DNA from: JANXQG01 sp037147235
Lineage (GTDB): Bacteria; Planctomycetota; Planctomycetia; Pirellulales; Thermoguttaceae
DNA: 10,185 nt
Reading direction: 5' to 3'
Assembly: GCA_037147235.1 (NCBI GenBank)
Contig: JBAWVO010000233.1
Coordinates: 1 to 10,185 of the forward strand
Shown here: one piece after another, positions 1 through 6,079 of the stretch
Numbering within the stretch: the stretch's first letter is position 1
Layout of the letters: every line of letters starts with the position of its first letter
The notes under the pieces: generated by a model
Database searches by the model: none
The model's input: the letters and a program-made list of their open reading frames with translations, nothing else
Told to the model about the DNA's origin: nothing
Made by a program: the position numbers and the translations under genes

Positions 1-5
1 CGTTA

Positions 6-240
6 TGTCCTCTAGCCCAGGGTTGCCGCGCAGCGGCTACCCTGGGAAACGGTATCCACGAAACCTTCTACGCCAACGGCGTTGTGTCCCATTCCTGGAG
101 TCGGCCATTTCTCCGCGATCCAATCATTCGTGCCGTCCTGAGACACAACCCCGTTGGGGTAGGGCCTCGTTTATTCCTGTTCCCAGGGTAGCCGCTGCGC
201 GGCAACCCTGGGCTAGGGGACAGAATCCCTTCAGGATTCC
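6..240. repeat. Palindromic repeat module (REP/BIME- or MITE-like inverted pair)
   Basis: Positions 6-48 and 180-222 are inverted copies (43-nt arms, one mismatch at 11/217) around a 131-nt centre. Each arm contains its own hairpin (16-46 and 182-212): CCCAGGG pairs with CCCTGGG and GCCGC with GCGGC, with one T-T mismatch and a GCA loop. The centre holds two smaller hairpins (70-82 and 148-160), and the right flank adds one more (223-239, GAATCC/GGATTC). The module begins nine bases past the stop codon of the gene ending at 249. The core 42-95 recurs inverted at 5324-5377. No target-site duplication is visible and the left edge may be cut by the window. It resembles a bacterial interspersed palindromic element. 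A role in transcription termination is inference. Confidence 0.85.
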
Positions 241-248
241 AATCCACC

Positions 249-1871
249 CTACGCTTGCTCTGGTGGCCCAGAACCCGGCTCCTCCAGGTGATTCTCGCTC
301 GGGTAAACCAGATCGCGGAAACGTATCAGTTCTGTCAGGCGGTAGCCCGTGTAGCGTCCGATCAAGATCAGGGCCACGACGGTGAAAAAGTGTAGTTCGG
401 GATAGTAAAGCAACAGATTGCCGAGGCTCGGCGAGCTGAGCAGTAGATAGATTGCCAAGGCCACAAACATCGTGGAAATTAGCAGTCGCACGGCCTGGAG
501 GAGCGAGTCTTCTTCGCTGGTGACGTAGAACCGCTCGACGAGATTTGTGAGGATCACCATCGGCAGCAGCACCGTTTTTCCGGCCGGTGCCCAATCGAAG
601 AAGTTCATCACGGAAATACCCAGCACCATGAGCATGACAACCATGGTAAGAATGATGCCTAAGCGGGGAACGAGCAGGAGCTTGAGCCGGTCCAAGAGCG
701 TTCGGCTGACGAAGCCCGTGGTAATCACGACGAAAAAGATGCACAGCCCACTTTGCCAATCGTTGTAGACGAACGCCAAAGCCAGCAGCGTGGGCGTAAA
801 CATGCCAAAAGTGCGAATGCCGATAATCGTGCGGACCAACGCGGTAAGCAATGCCCCGATGGGCAGGATCAAGACCACTTTGATCGGCTCGTGCAGCTTG
901 CCCGGAAGGCGGCGAAGATCAAGGATCCCCAAGACCGTGCGGGTCGCCGGCGGAATACCTTCAATCGAGTACGAGGTCACCAGATCCGTGGAATTGGTGG
1001 CACGAATCAACTCGACACTGTCTCGCCGCACGGGGACGATGTTGTAGTCCAACTCATGAAGGGAGCCGTTTTCCGGATCGTACGGCACCCAGCGTTCGAC
1101 AGACGGTTTTTGTGGATCCGTGACATAGACTTCGACCCACGTTCGCGGCCGAATGTTGTTTCCCTTCTTGATCTCGAACCCCGTCACTAGCCGCGCGGGA
1201 ATCTTGGCGGCCCGGCACAAGGTAGCGAAGGCTCGGGCGCGCCCCAGCGGCGATCCCTTCTGATTATGAAGGGCATCATTGCCGGTATCAGGCCCCAACT
1301 CGCCCACGGGTTCGATTTCGCGGATACACTCCCGGAAAATAAGGTCAACCAGTTCCTGCGGCTTGGGGTGGTTATCGCGGAGCCGGTTGACCATTTCCTG
1401 GGCCTTCGTGTCGGTCGCCGTCATGCCCTTGGAATCAGCTAAATACGTGGTGCGGTCCTTGGGAGTCAGTGGCAAATCAGACGTATCCTGCCGCCAATCG
1501 CCTTTTCGGTCGAGCTGGATGCGAAAGGAAATCGTACACTTGAGTTGCCCCGCCTTGGTGGTTCGAAACACGATGTCCTTGCGGTTGGCGGCCGTGTGGA
1601 CACGATTCCGAACCAGTTCCATCTCCGGAGCGTCGATCTCCTGCTCAAGCACACGGCAAAAGCGGGTCGTCTCGGGAAAGGCCGCCAGCAAGCGGACATC
1701 AGGCATAATCACTCGGCCATCGGGCTTCCTCGCATGAAAGTCGGCCTTGTAGGTCAGGCGATAGTCGCTGTCCCCGGCCTCGAGATTAAGATTAAGCCGC
1801 AAAATGAGGAAGGCAACCCCAAGGACCAGGAGGATCAGGATTGCCCATACGGAACTCGACTTGCCGGTCAC
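249..1871 (-). CDS. Inactive transglutaminase-like domain protein with 7 TM helices (UUP1-like)
   Basis: The predicted 540-aa membrane protein starts at GTG 1871, not at the ATG at 1958. The GTG overlaps the upstream stop as GTGA and has AGGGAGG eight bases upstream. Residues 9-25 form one membrane helix. A soluble, probably extracytoplasmic region to about residue 330 contains a transglutaminase-like fold around 175-270. The usual catalytic Cys is absent in the GSPLGRA segment (from residue 206), the usual His of H-A-W is Arg243 (RTW), and only the Asp of YDP (Asp265) remains, so it should be catalytically dead. Residues about 330-512 form seven hydrophobic helices, including the family-like RTFGMFTPTLLALAF stretch. 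This architecture matches the inactive transglutaminase plus 7TM families (Pfam Transglut_i_TM and 7TM_transglut). In proteobacteria such proteins often neighbour RimK-like ATP-grasp ligases. None is seen here, but the downstream side leaves the window. Its function is unknown; peptide binding or sensing is inference. Confidence 0.88.
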   Translation of the reverse strand: MTGKSSSVWAILILLVLGVAFLILRLNLNLEAGDSDYRLTYKADFHARKPDGRVIMPDVRLLAAFPETTRFCRVLEQEIDAPEMELVRNRVHTAANRKDIVFRTTKAGQLKCTISFRIQLDRKGDWRQDTSDLPLTPKDRTTYLADSKGMTATDTKAQEMVNRLRDNHPKPQELVDLIFRECIREIEPVGELGPDTGNDALHNQKGSPLGRARAFATLCRAAKIPARLVTGFEIKKGNNIRPRTWVEVYVTDPQKPSVERWVPYDPENGSLHELDYNIVPVRRDSVELIRATNSTDLVTSYSIEGIPPATRTVLGILDLRRLPGKLHEPIKVVLILPIGALLTALVRTIIGIRTFGMFTPTLLALAFVYNDWQSGLCIFFVVITTGFVSRTLLDRLKLLLVPRLGIILTMVVMLMVLGISVMNFFDWAPAGKTVLLPMVILTNLVERFYVTSEEDSLLQAVRLLISTMFVALAIYLLLSSPSLGNLLLYYPELHFFTVVALILIGRYTGYRLTELIRFRDLVYPSENHLEEPGSGPPEQA

Positions 1872-4282
1872 TTCGGGAGCCTCCCTGTCCGCTCGGCCGC
1901 GGGCACGACCTTCAAATGCAAGACGACGGATTCGCCTGGATTCTCCTGCTCGGGACAATAAACCAGGTAGAGTACTCCACGGATTCGATCAATGCGCACG
2001 GCAACTCGCTTGGCATCGCTCCGCGACGGTTCCAGTTCGGCTAGGTCGCCATGGGCCACGCCTTCCGGCAGCGGCAGACAAAAGAAATAGACGGGCGAGA
2101 TCCTCTTCATCGTCTCGCCTTTCTCGGTCTTCATCAGCCCCGCGGTCTGGCTGTTGGGAAACATGCTGGCCACATATTTTTCGCTGCGTGCATCGGGAAG
2201 CCGCGACTCGGGCATGCGAATTCGCAACGTGTCGTCACCGATCCACTCCGCCTGGACGGGTGCTTGCCTCGGCTTACCCAACGGAGGCAGAATATGCAAC
2301 TCGGGATCGCCCCAGAGCCGGAAACTCAACGCCGCGCGAACCGCCTTGGCCTTTTCCTTGTACCCGCGGCGGGCCTTCAGTTCTTCGACGCAAAAAATAT
2401 AGTTTTGGGCATCGCGGAGCATCTCGCCCAACGTGCAACCGCGATACAGCATCGAGCTCATCGCCGCGTTCAGTAAGGCACTGCCGCAACCGCTATGGAT
2501 TGGAGTCATGCTGCCGATCAAGGCCACTCCGCCCAACTCGTCCAAACGCCAGAGCACGGCGTCGTCCATCGACTCGCAGCTCTGCAAAATGACGATGGGA
2601 AGCCCCGCCAAGGGGCCTTGCAAATGCCGGGACACCGGCTCGGCCATCACGACCCTCGGAGCCGGCAGCGGAGCCACGTCCTGATCGATGGTGCGCTTCG
2701 CTCCTGCCACTCCTTCCAGATCCTCGTCATCCAACGGATATTCCTGTGCCTGTGATCGCCGCAGCACCGGAGCGTCGATCAGATCCTGATAGGCGAGATG
2801 ACCTTCATATAGAATCAAATTGGCGGAACGGGCCGCAGTGAGAATCTCCGGCGAATCGGTCAGCTTGCCATAGAACTCATCGACATGCACACCGAAGTTT
2901 TTGAACTCGGCCGCCGTCACGCGACTGATCGTTTCGCATAGCGGCAAGGATCGCCGCGTGACGCCGGAGTTCGCAACCATCAACAGCCGCGGCGGACAGT
3001 TGGCCAGCAGCCGCTCGCGCAGCAGCCCGCGGACGAAGAAGACCGAGGAGTCCCCCAGCGACTCCAGAGGAATCCGGCCGACGCCGAGCGTGGCCAACCG
3101 ATCGGGCTGGGTGGGAACGAATGGCTCCGTGCGGACCATATAGTGCGGCGGTGGAGCGGGTACTACGGCAGCAGTTCCGCCGGACATCGTGGTTCCGCCG
3201 GACACAGCAGGGATTCCGCCGACAGGGATTGGTTGCGGAATTACTACGGGCGGCACCTCGTGGCCATCTTCTCCGCTGGCCGTATCGAGTTCCGTAAGAC
3301 GATATCCGATTGAAGCGTAGTCAGCCAGAAGGGTCACCGTCCGCGGTTGCAACGACTCGCGACGTATCAACTGTTGCACGTCGGCCTCAGCCACGCCGGC
3401 GGCTTGGGCATGTGTCAACACCACCGGCGCGCCCCGGGCGGAACTCAGGTAGGGAGCGAGCCAGGCCGTATGCCCAACCTTTGCCCGATCATCCGGAGCA
3501 CGAGCGATGATCACATTGCGAACCTTGTCGGCTCCCAGTGCCGCGATCAGCCGGTGTTGTAACGCCTGGGGCGGTAGGATCTCAGAGGAGAGTGCGTGCT
3601 GCTGAATCCATTGAGGCGATTTTTTTGGATCGCTCACCGCAATAAGCATCCGCGCGACGGACAATTCTTTCAACGCCGCCGAGACTGCGGTTCCCGCTTC
3701 ATTCTGCTCACAAAGCAGGATCGGCACCCCAAGACCCGCAGCCAACGCGCTGCCGAGGATCACGGCCTCCGGATCGTCGGCCATCGCCACAACGACTTCG
3801 CGCGAGTGATTCCAGAACCGCTTTGCTACCGCCGCGCTGGCCGCGCTGGGATCGCAGCCGATGCACAGCAACTCAGGCGTTCGTTTTTGCAACGTGGCAC
3901 CGAGCTTCAACGGATTGGACGTCACTAGCACGATCGGCCGCCGGCCCGGGGTGAGAGAAAGCAACCATTCCGCCTCCCGTGTCGGCGGACTGGTGAGTGC
4001 CATCACCAAAGGGCTGGGGCCTGATTTCCGGAGATGAGCGGCCACCGGCGCCACCAGGGCCAAGGTCCAGGGATAGTTTTCCGAGGCCATGATCCAGGGG
4101 ATATCGATCGTTGCACCAGCCACTCGCCGTTCCGCACTCGCGGTAACTTGCGGTGACTTCGCAGCGACCGCCACGGTCCCAAAAGCGATGGCGACCGCGA
4201 TCCACGCAAAGAGGGCCGGAATAACGGACAAACGACCCTTCCAGTTCTGTGTTCGGAACGGGAATAATTGTAGGCAGTTCAT
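1868..4282 (-). CDS. Secreted C25 (gingipain-like) caspase-fold peptidase-domain protein
   Basis: The predicted product is 804 aa from ATG 4282, chosen because AGGAG lies ten bases upstream. The upstream ATGs at 4306 and 4393 lack such a site. Residues 1-40 look like a signal peptide (basic stretch, long hydrophobic core, AVA-A site). Residues about 165-310 contain two segments resembling cell-wall-binding repeat 2 (ALAAGLGVPILLCEQ and similar), followed by a Pro/Gly-rich linker at about 343-379. The C-terminal half resembles peptidase C25: GRIP at 402-405, a putative catalytic His495 in LILYEGH, a putative Cys569 in VILQSCES, and WGDP at 657-660. The His-Cys spacing (74) is longer than in gingipains because of an acidic insert, and the usual Gly after His is Leu. 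It is first in an operon with the pseudo-transglutaminase gene. It likely acts outside the cytoplasm. Protease activity and substrate are unproven; an inactive or structural C25-like domain is possible. Confidence 0.82.
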   Translation of the reverse strand: MNCLQLFPFRTQNWKGRLSVIPALFAWIAVAIAFGTVAVAAKSPQVTASAERRVAGATIDIPWIMASENYPWTLALVAPVAAHLRKSGPSPLVMALTSPPTREAEWLLSLTPGRRPIVLVTSNPLKLGATLQKRTPELLCIGCDPSAASAAVAKRFWNHSREVVVAMADDPEAVILGSALAAGLGVPILLCEQNEAGTAVSAALKELSVARMLIAVSDPKKSPQWIQQHALSSEILPPQALQHRLIAALGADKVRNVIIARAPDDRAKVGHTAWLAPYLSSARGAPVVLTHAQAAGVAEADVQQLIRRESLQPRTVTLLADYASIGYRLTELDTASGEDGHEVPPVVIPQPIPVGGIPAVSGGTTMSGGTAAVVPAPPPHYMVRTEPFVPTQPDRLATLGVGRIPLESLGDSSVFFVRGLLRERLLANCPPRLLMVANSGVTRRSLPLCETISRVTAAEFKNFGVHVDEFYGKLTDSPEILTAARSANLILYEGHLAYQDLIDAPVLRRSQAQEYPLDDEDLEGVAGAKRTIDQDVAPLPAPRVVMAEPVSRHLQGPLAGLPIVILQSCESMDDAVLWRLDELGGVALIGSMTPIHSGCGSALLNAAMSSMLYRGCTLGEMLRDAQNYIFCVEELKARRGYKEKAKAVRAALSFRLWGDPELHILPPLGKPRQAPVQAEWIGDDTLRIRMPESRLPDARSEKYVASMFPNSQTAGLMKTEKGETMKRISPVYFFCLPLPEGVAHGDLAELEPSRSDAKRVAVRIDRIRGVLYLVYCPEQENPGESVVLHLKVVPAAERTGRLPK
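1880..1886 (-). promoter_or_regulatory. Shine-Dalgarno deciding the GTG start at 1871
   Basis: On the minus strand AGGGAGG is followed by an eight-base spacer and GTG. The site is inside the 3' end of the upstream gene. GGGA of this site can pair with TCCC at 1875-1878 across a GGC loop, so ribosomes finishing the upstream gene might open it. The pairing is visible; the coupling is inference. Confidence 0.7.
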
Positions 4283-4292
4283 TGAGATCAAG

Positions 4293-4297
4293 CTCCT
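4293..4297 (-). promoter_or_regulatory. Shine-Dalgarno deciding the ATG start at 4282
   Basis: AGGAG on the minus strand lies ten bases before ATG 4282. No comparable purine motif precedes the upstream in-frame ATGs, and the chosen start puts a signal peptide at the N-terminus. Confidence 0.65.
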
Positions 4298-4481
4298 ATC
4301 CTCCATCCATGATAGAAGAATAGCTTTTTTTGGGGGGAGTGAACAGGCGGGGTCGGCTTTGTTGGGCGTGGACTCAATACGGACAAAGTCCATTTTCCTG
4401 CTTCCTTACTGGTAACGCAAGGGCGAAAACCCACTCGGGTGGTCTGTCGCGAACACAGAATTAGCAACAGGTGTACTGTTT

Positions 4482-4724
4482 TTATTCCCTCGTCTTCCAC
4501 CCTCTTGTTCTGCCCCGCTCTCTCCTCACAATCGCAATAAGTTTTTCGGTGGAAATATCCGCCTTGATCGAGGGAACGTCCAGGGGAGACTTCGGTGCTG
4601 CCTCGGGCGTCAATGCAAATGTTCTTCCGTCTTGCCGACGAATCAAAACCTTGCCCGTCGCCTCTGCTTTTTCGAGCACCTTGGCGAGCTTTTGTCTTGC
4701 TTCGGAATACGTGTAGACGTCCAT
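4482..4724 (-). CDS. Phd/YefM-family antitoxin
   Basis: This 80-aa protein would neutralise the PIN-domain toxin encoded just upstream and bind the operon promoter. The N-terminal region (YSEARQKLAKVLEKAEATGK, then VLIRRQDGRTFALTP) has the Phd/YefM pattern: a helix with SEAR..L..vL..A followed by a beta strand with a charged turn. The Pro/Ala-rich segment at 40-52 and the basic C-terminal tail (about 55-80) would be the toxin-binding part, as is usual for the family. ATG 4724 follows the toxin stop TGA by one base (TGAGATG) and has GAGG six bases upstream, so the genes are co-transcribed and probably translationally coupled. The length is normal for the family. The odd point is gene order: the antitoxin comes second. 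Confidence 0.88.
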   Translation of the reverse strand: MDVYTYSEARQKLAKVLEKAEATGKVLIRRQDGRTFALTPEAAPKSPLDVPSIKADISTEKLIAIVRRERGRTRGWKTRE

Positions 4725-4725
4725 C

Positions 4726-5118
4726 TCACACCTCGATTAGGTTCACGCCAATTCTGGTTGCGGCGCGCCGTAGGGATACGTCCAGAGTCAGCAGTGGCGC
4801 GGAATGTCGCGAAGCACAATCCAGGAAGTATGCGTCATGGGCATACATGTTTGTCCGGTTAGCCAGTGACAAAGCATTTGCTAAGTCGACATTTACAAAC
4901 CGCAAGGGAATACCGTCCAAGATTGCCAAACCACGGTGAGCATCCTGAAGCCGCATCCGGTGCTGCTTCAGCATTGCCGAGAAGGCATTTCCGACCTCCC
5001 ACGGGATCGAGCCTGGACCGATGAGTGTGTGCCCCATCGTCGCCTCGACAATACGGTCCCTCTCCGGCTCCGCCACAATGACGGCAATCAGTGCCGATGT
5101 ATCAATCACAATTTCCAT
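4726..5118 (-). CDS. vapC: VapC-like PIN-domain ribonuclease toxin
   Basis: This is a 130-aa single PIN domain. The four acidic residues expected for Mg-dependent RNA cleavage are visible: Asp6 in VIDTSAL, Glu41 in PWEVGNAF, Asp95 in YAHDAYFLD, and Asp113 in LLTLD. The length is typical of VapC toxins, which cleave tRNA or rRNA when freed from their antitoxin; the target here cannot be predicted. It is the first gene of a two-gene operon with the Phd/YefM antitoxin, reversing the usual order. A sigma70-type promoter lies 21 bases upstream of its ATG. No strong Shine-Dalgarno precedes the start (only a weak GAGAAAG), so toxin translation may be kept low relative to the antitoxin, which has a GAGG site. 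That last point is inference. Confidence 0.9.
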   Translation of the reverse strand: MEIVIDTSALIAVIVAEPERDRIVEATMGHTLIGPGSIPWEVGNAFSAMLKQHRMRLQDAHRGLAILDGIPLRFVNVDLANALSLANRTNMYAHDAYFLDCASRHSAPLLTLDVSLRRAATRIGVNLIEV

Positions 5119-5139
5119 GAGCGAGCTTTCTCAAAGACA

Positions 5140-5167
5140 ATTGTACAATGTTCAGTCGGGATGTCAA
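5140..5167 (-). promoter_or_regulatory. Sigma70-type promoter with operator palindrome for vapC-phd
   Basis: On the minus strand a perfect TTGACA (-35, 5162-5167) is followed by a 16-base spacer and TACAAT (-10, 5140-5145). The -10 box is embedded in a perfect 10-bp palindrome ATTGTACAAT (5140-5149). The ATG of vapC follows after 21 bases, giving a short leader. Toxin-antitoxin complexes of the Phd family typically repress by binding such palindromes; binding here is inference. Confidence 0.75.
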
Positions 5168-5421
5168 GAGAAGCCCCCCCCCCTTGTTGCCACCATGGAA
5201 CTGGTGAGAAGTAGCCCCTCTTCGACAAGAGCCTGCCAAAAAAATCTACGGCGAAAAGTGCCATCCAATGGCCCTGGATTGCCGCGCAGCATCATGCGGA
5301 ACCCACCCATTCCACGAATTCCCGGAATGGGACACAACGCCGTTGGCGTAGATGGTTTCGTGGATACCGTTCCCCAGAAATCAGCACGAAAACGCTGAAG
5401 TTTTGGGTGCATGGTTGGGGT
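5168..5421. other. Gene-free spacer between vapC-phd and the CopZ-like gene
   Basis: No convincing gene lies here. The spacer holds a ten-C homopolymer (5174-5183) close to the vapC -35 box and the second copy of the repeat core. Near 5381-5398 is a weak 5-bp hairpin (TCAGC/GCTGA) that might end minus-strand transcripts from the gene at 5422. An 82-codon open frame on the minus strand only translates repeat sequence. Confidence 0.6.
5306..5377. repeat. Partial second copy of the dispersed repeat core
   Basis: Positions 5324-5377 match the reverse complement of 42-95 at 52 of 54 positions, including the ACGCC-GTT-GGCGT hairpin (5337-5349). The match stops where the large 31-nt palindrome would begin. 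On the other side an 8-bp stem with a 10-nt loop (CCCATTCC 5306-5313, GGAATGGG 5324-5331) is present. Twelve bases at about 5279-5290 (TTGCCGCGCAGC) recall the large palindrome, suggesting a rearranged copy. Confidence 0.8.
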
Positions 5422-5871
5422 TCATTTCTTTCCGCCGTTTCGGCACTGCATGTAATACTTCTGGACATGAGTCACGCAAGATTGCCCGTTGGCCGCCATC
5501 TCCGCACAGCGGGCTTGGGGCGACTTGGCTCGCTCCAGTGCCGCTTTGGTTCTGGTCACGACTCCCTCCCGAACGTCTTGCTCAATTTCAGTCCTGGTCA
5601 TGCCGAAACAGGCACAGATCGGTGCTGTCGGGTCTTTGGGGTAGGCGGGCTGCTGTAGATCGACCGCCAGAATAAGCCGCTCGAAACTGTCGAAATAGGC
5701 CACCGGGCATTGCGGCGACGGGCAGAAGTTGGCCGGTTTGGCAAGTCGGCCTCGCTGCACCTCGGTCAAGTACGTTGTCAGCGTCTTGTTTCCCACGGGT
5801 TCGCCTTGGGTGCCACAGCGGGGGCAATAGTCGGCGGTCTGATCGGGTTCTCGGACGAAGGCTTTGTTCAT
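5422..5871 (-). CDS. CopZ-like iron-sulfur/zinc metallochaperone (no HMA domain)
   Basis: This small 149-aa cytoplasmic protein has nine cysteines arranged as in the N-terminal part of Archaeoglobus-type CopZ. It has C16-P-R-C19-G, then C50 and C55 (CPSPQCPVAYF, zinc-binding half), then C86-A-C88-FGMT with C122 and C132 (BFD-like [2Fe-2S] half). C143 lies near the C-terminus. In the family this module binds zinc and a [2Fe-2S] cluster and is linked to copper delivery or redox. Here the C-terminal heavy-metal-associated domain is absent, so it is a stand-alone version. AGGTGA lies seven bases before ATG 5871, supporting the start. No copper ATPase or mercury genes are visible in the window, so the metal handled is unknown. 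The CopZ-like family match comes from motif reading; the specific role is inference. Confidence 0.75.
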   Translation of the reverse strand: MNKAFVREPDQTADYCPRCGTQGEPVGNKTLTTYLTEVQRGRLAKPANFCPSPQCPVAYFDSFERLILAVDLQQPAYPKDPTAPICACFGMTRTEIEQDVREGVVTRTKAALERAKSPQARCAEMAANGQSCVTHVQKYYMQCRNGGKK

Positions 5872-5878
5872 GGGACTT

Positions 5879-6050
5879 TCACCTACTTTTCACCAGTTTA
5901 ACAAATTCTTCGATCAATCCTTCCTGCAGGCGTGAACGATCTTGCCGCCCCTCTGCTGAATGGACTTACTGCACTACTGCCACCACCGCCTCAACCTTGG
6001 CGGTGTCTGGTGAATCGAGGGTCAATGACGTGTTCTCGTTTCAGTTCCAT
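5879..6050 (-). pseudogene. Broken small gene (frameshift plus in-frame stop)
   Basis: ATG 6050 has AGGAG nine bases upstream and lies 29 bases past the CcbP-like stop, as a following operon gene would. It reads MELKREHVIDPRFTRHRQG and stops at 5991. The neighbouring frame continues protein-like: SPDTAKVEAVVAVVQ, a TAA at 5966-5968, then RSRLQEGLIEEFVKLVKSR ending with TGA at 5879, seven bases before the CopZ-like start. One base shift and one stop would explain the break, giving an original product of about 57 aa. I do not recognise the family. It could instead be a real 19-aa peptide followed by noncoding DNA. Confidence 0.35.
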
Positions 6051-6079
6051 AGATCACTTCTCCTGTAGCTGCTCCCATG

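Noticed and set aside
6..240. CRISPR array or classical insertion sequence
   Set aside because: There are inverted palindromes, not regularly spaced direct repeats, and no transposase frame.
5..385. 126-codon plus-strand open frame
   Set aside because: It translates the palindromic repeat and runs antisense into the 7TM gene. Similar short frames from the second repeat copy (5164-5412) are repeat artefacts too.
124..759. 211-codon minus-strand open frame
   Set aside because: Shadow in another frame of the 7TM membrane protein gene; composition is atypical and the true frame has clear helices.
1872..1958. N-terminal extension of the 7TM protein to ATG 1958
   Set aside because: Would overlap the upstream gene by 91 bases and add an Arg-rich tail; the GTGA overlap with AGGGAGG is far better.
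1804..2592. 262-codon plus-strand open frame
   Set aside because: Antisense to the C25-like gene, very rich in Arg, Ser and Pro, as expected from GC-rich shadow frames.
4283..4393. N-terminal extension of the C25-like protein
   Set aside because: No ribosome-binding site at ATG 4393 or 4306, and it would bury the signal peptide.
4466..4480. Hairpin AACAG/CTGTT as a terminator for the toxin-antitoxin operon
   Set aside because: The stem is only 5 bp, and the T-run lies on the plus-strand side, the wrong direction for the minus-strand operon.
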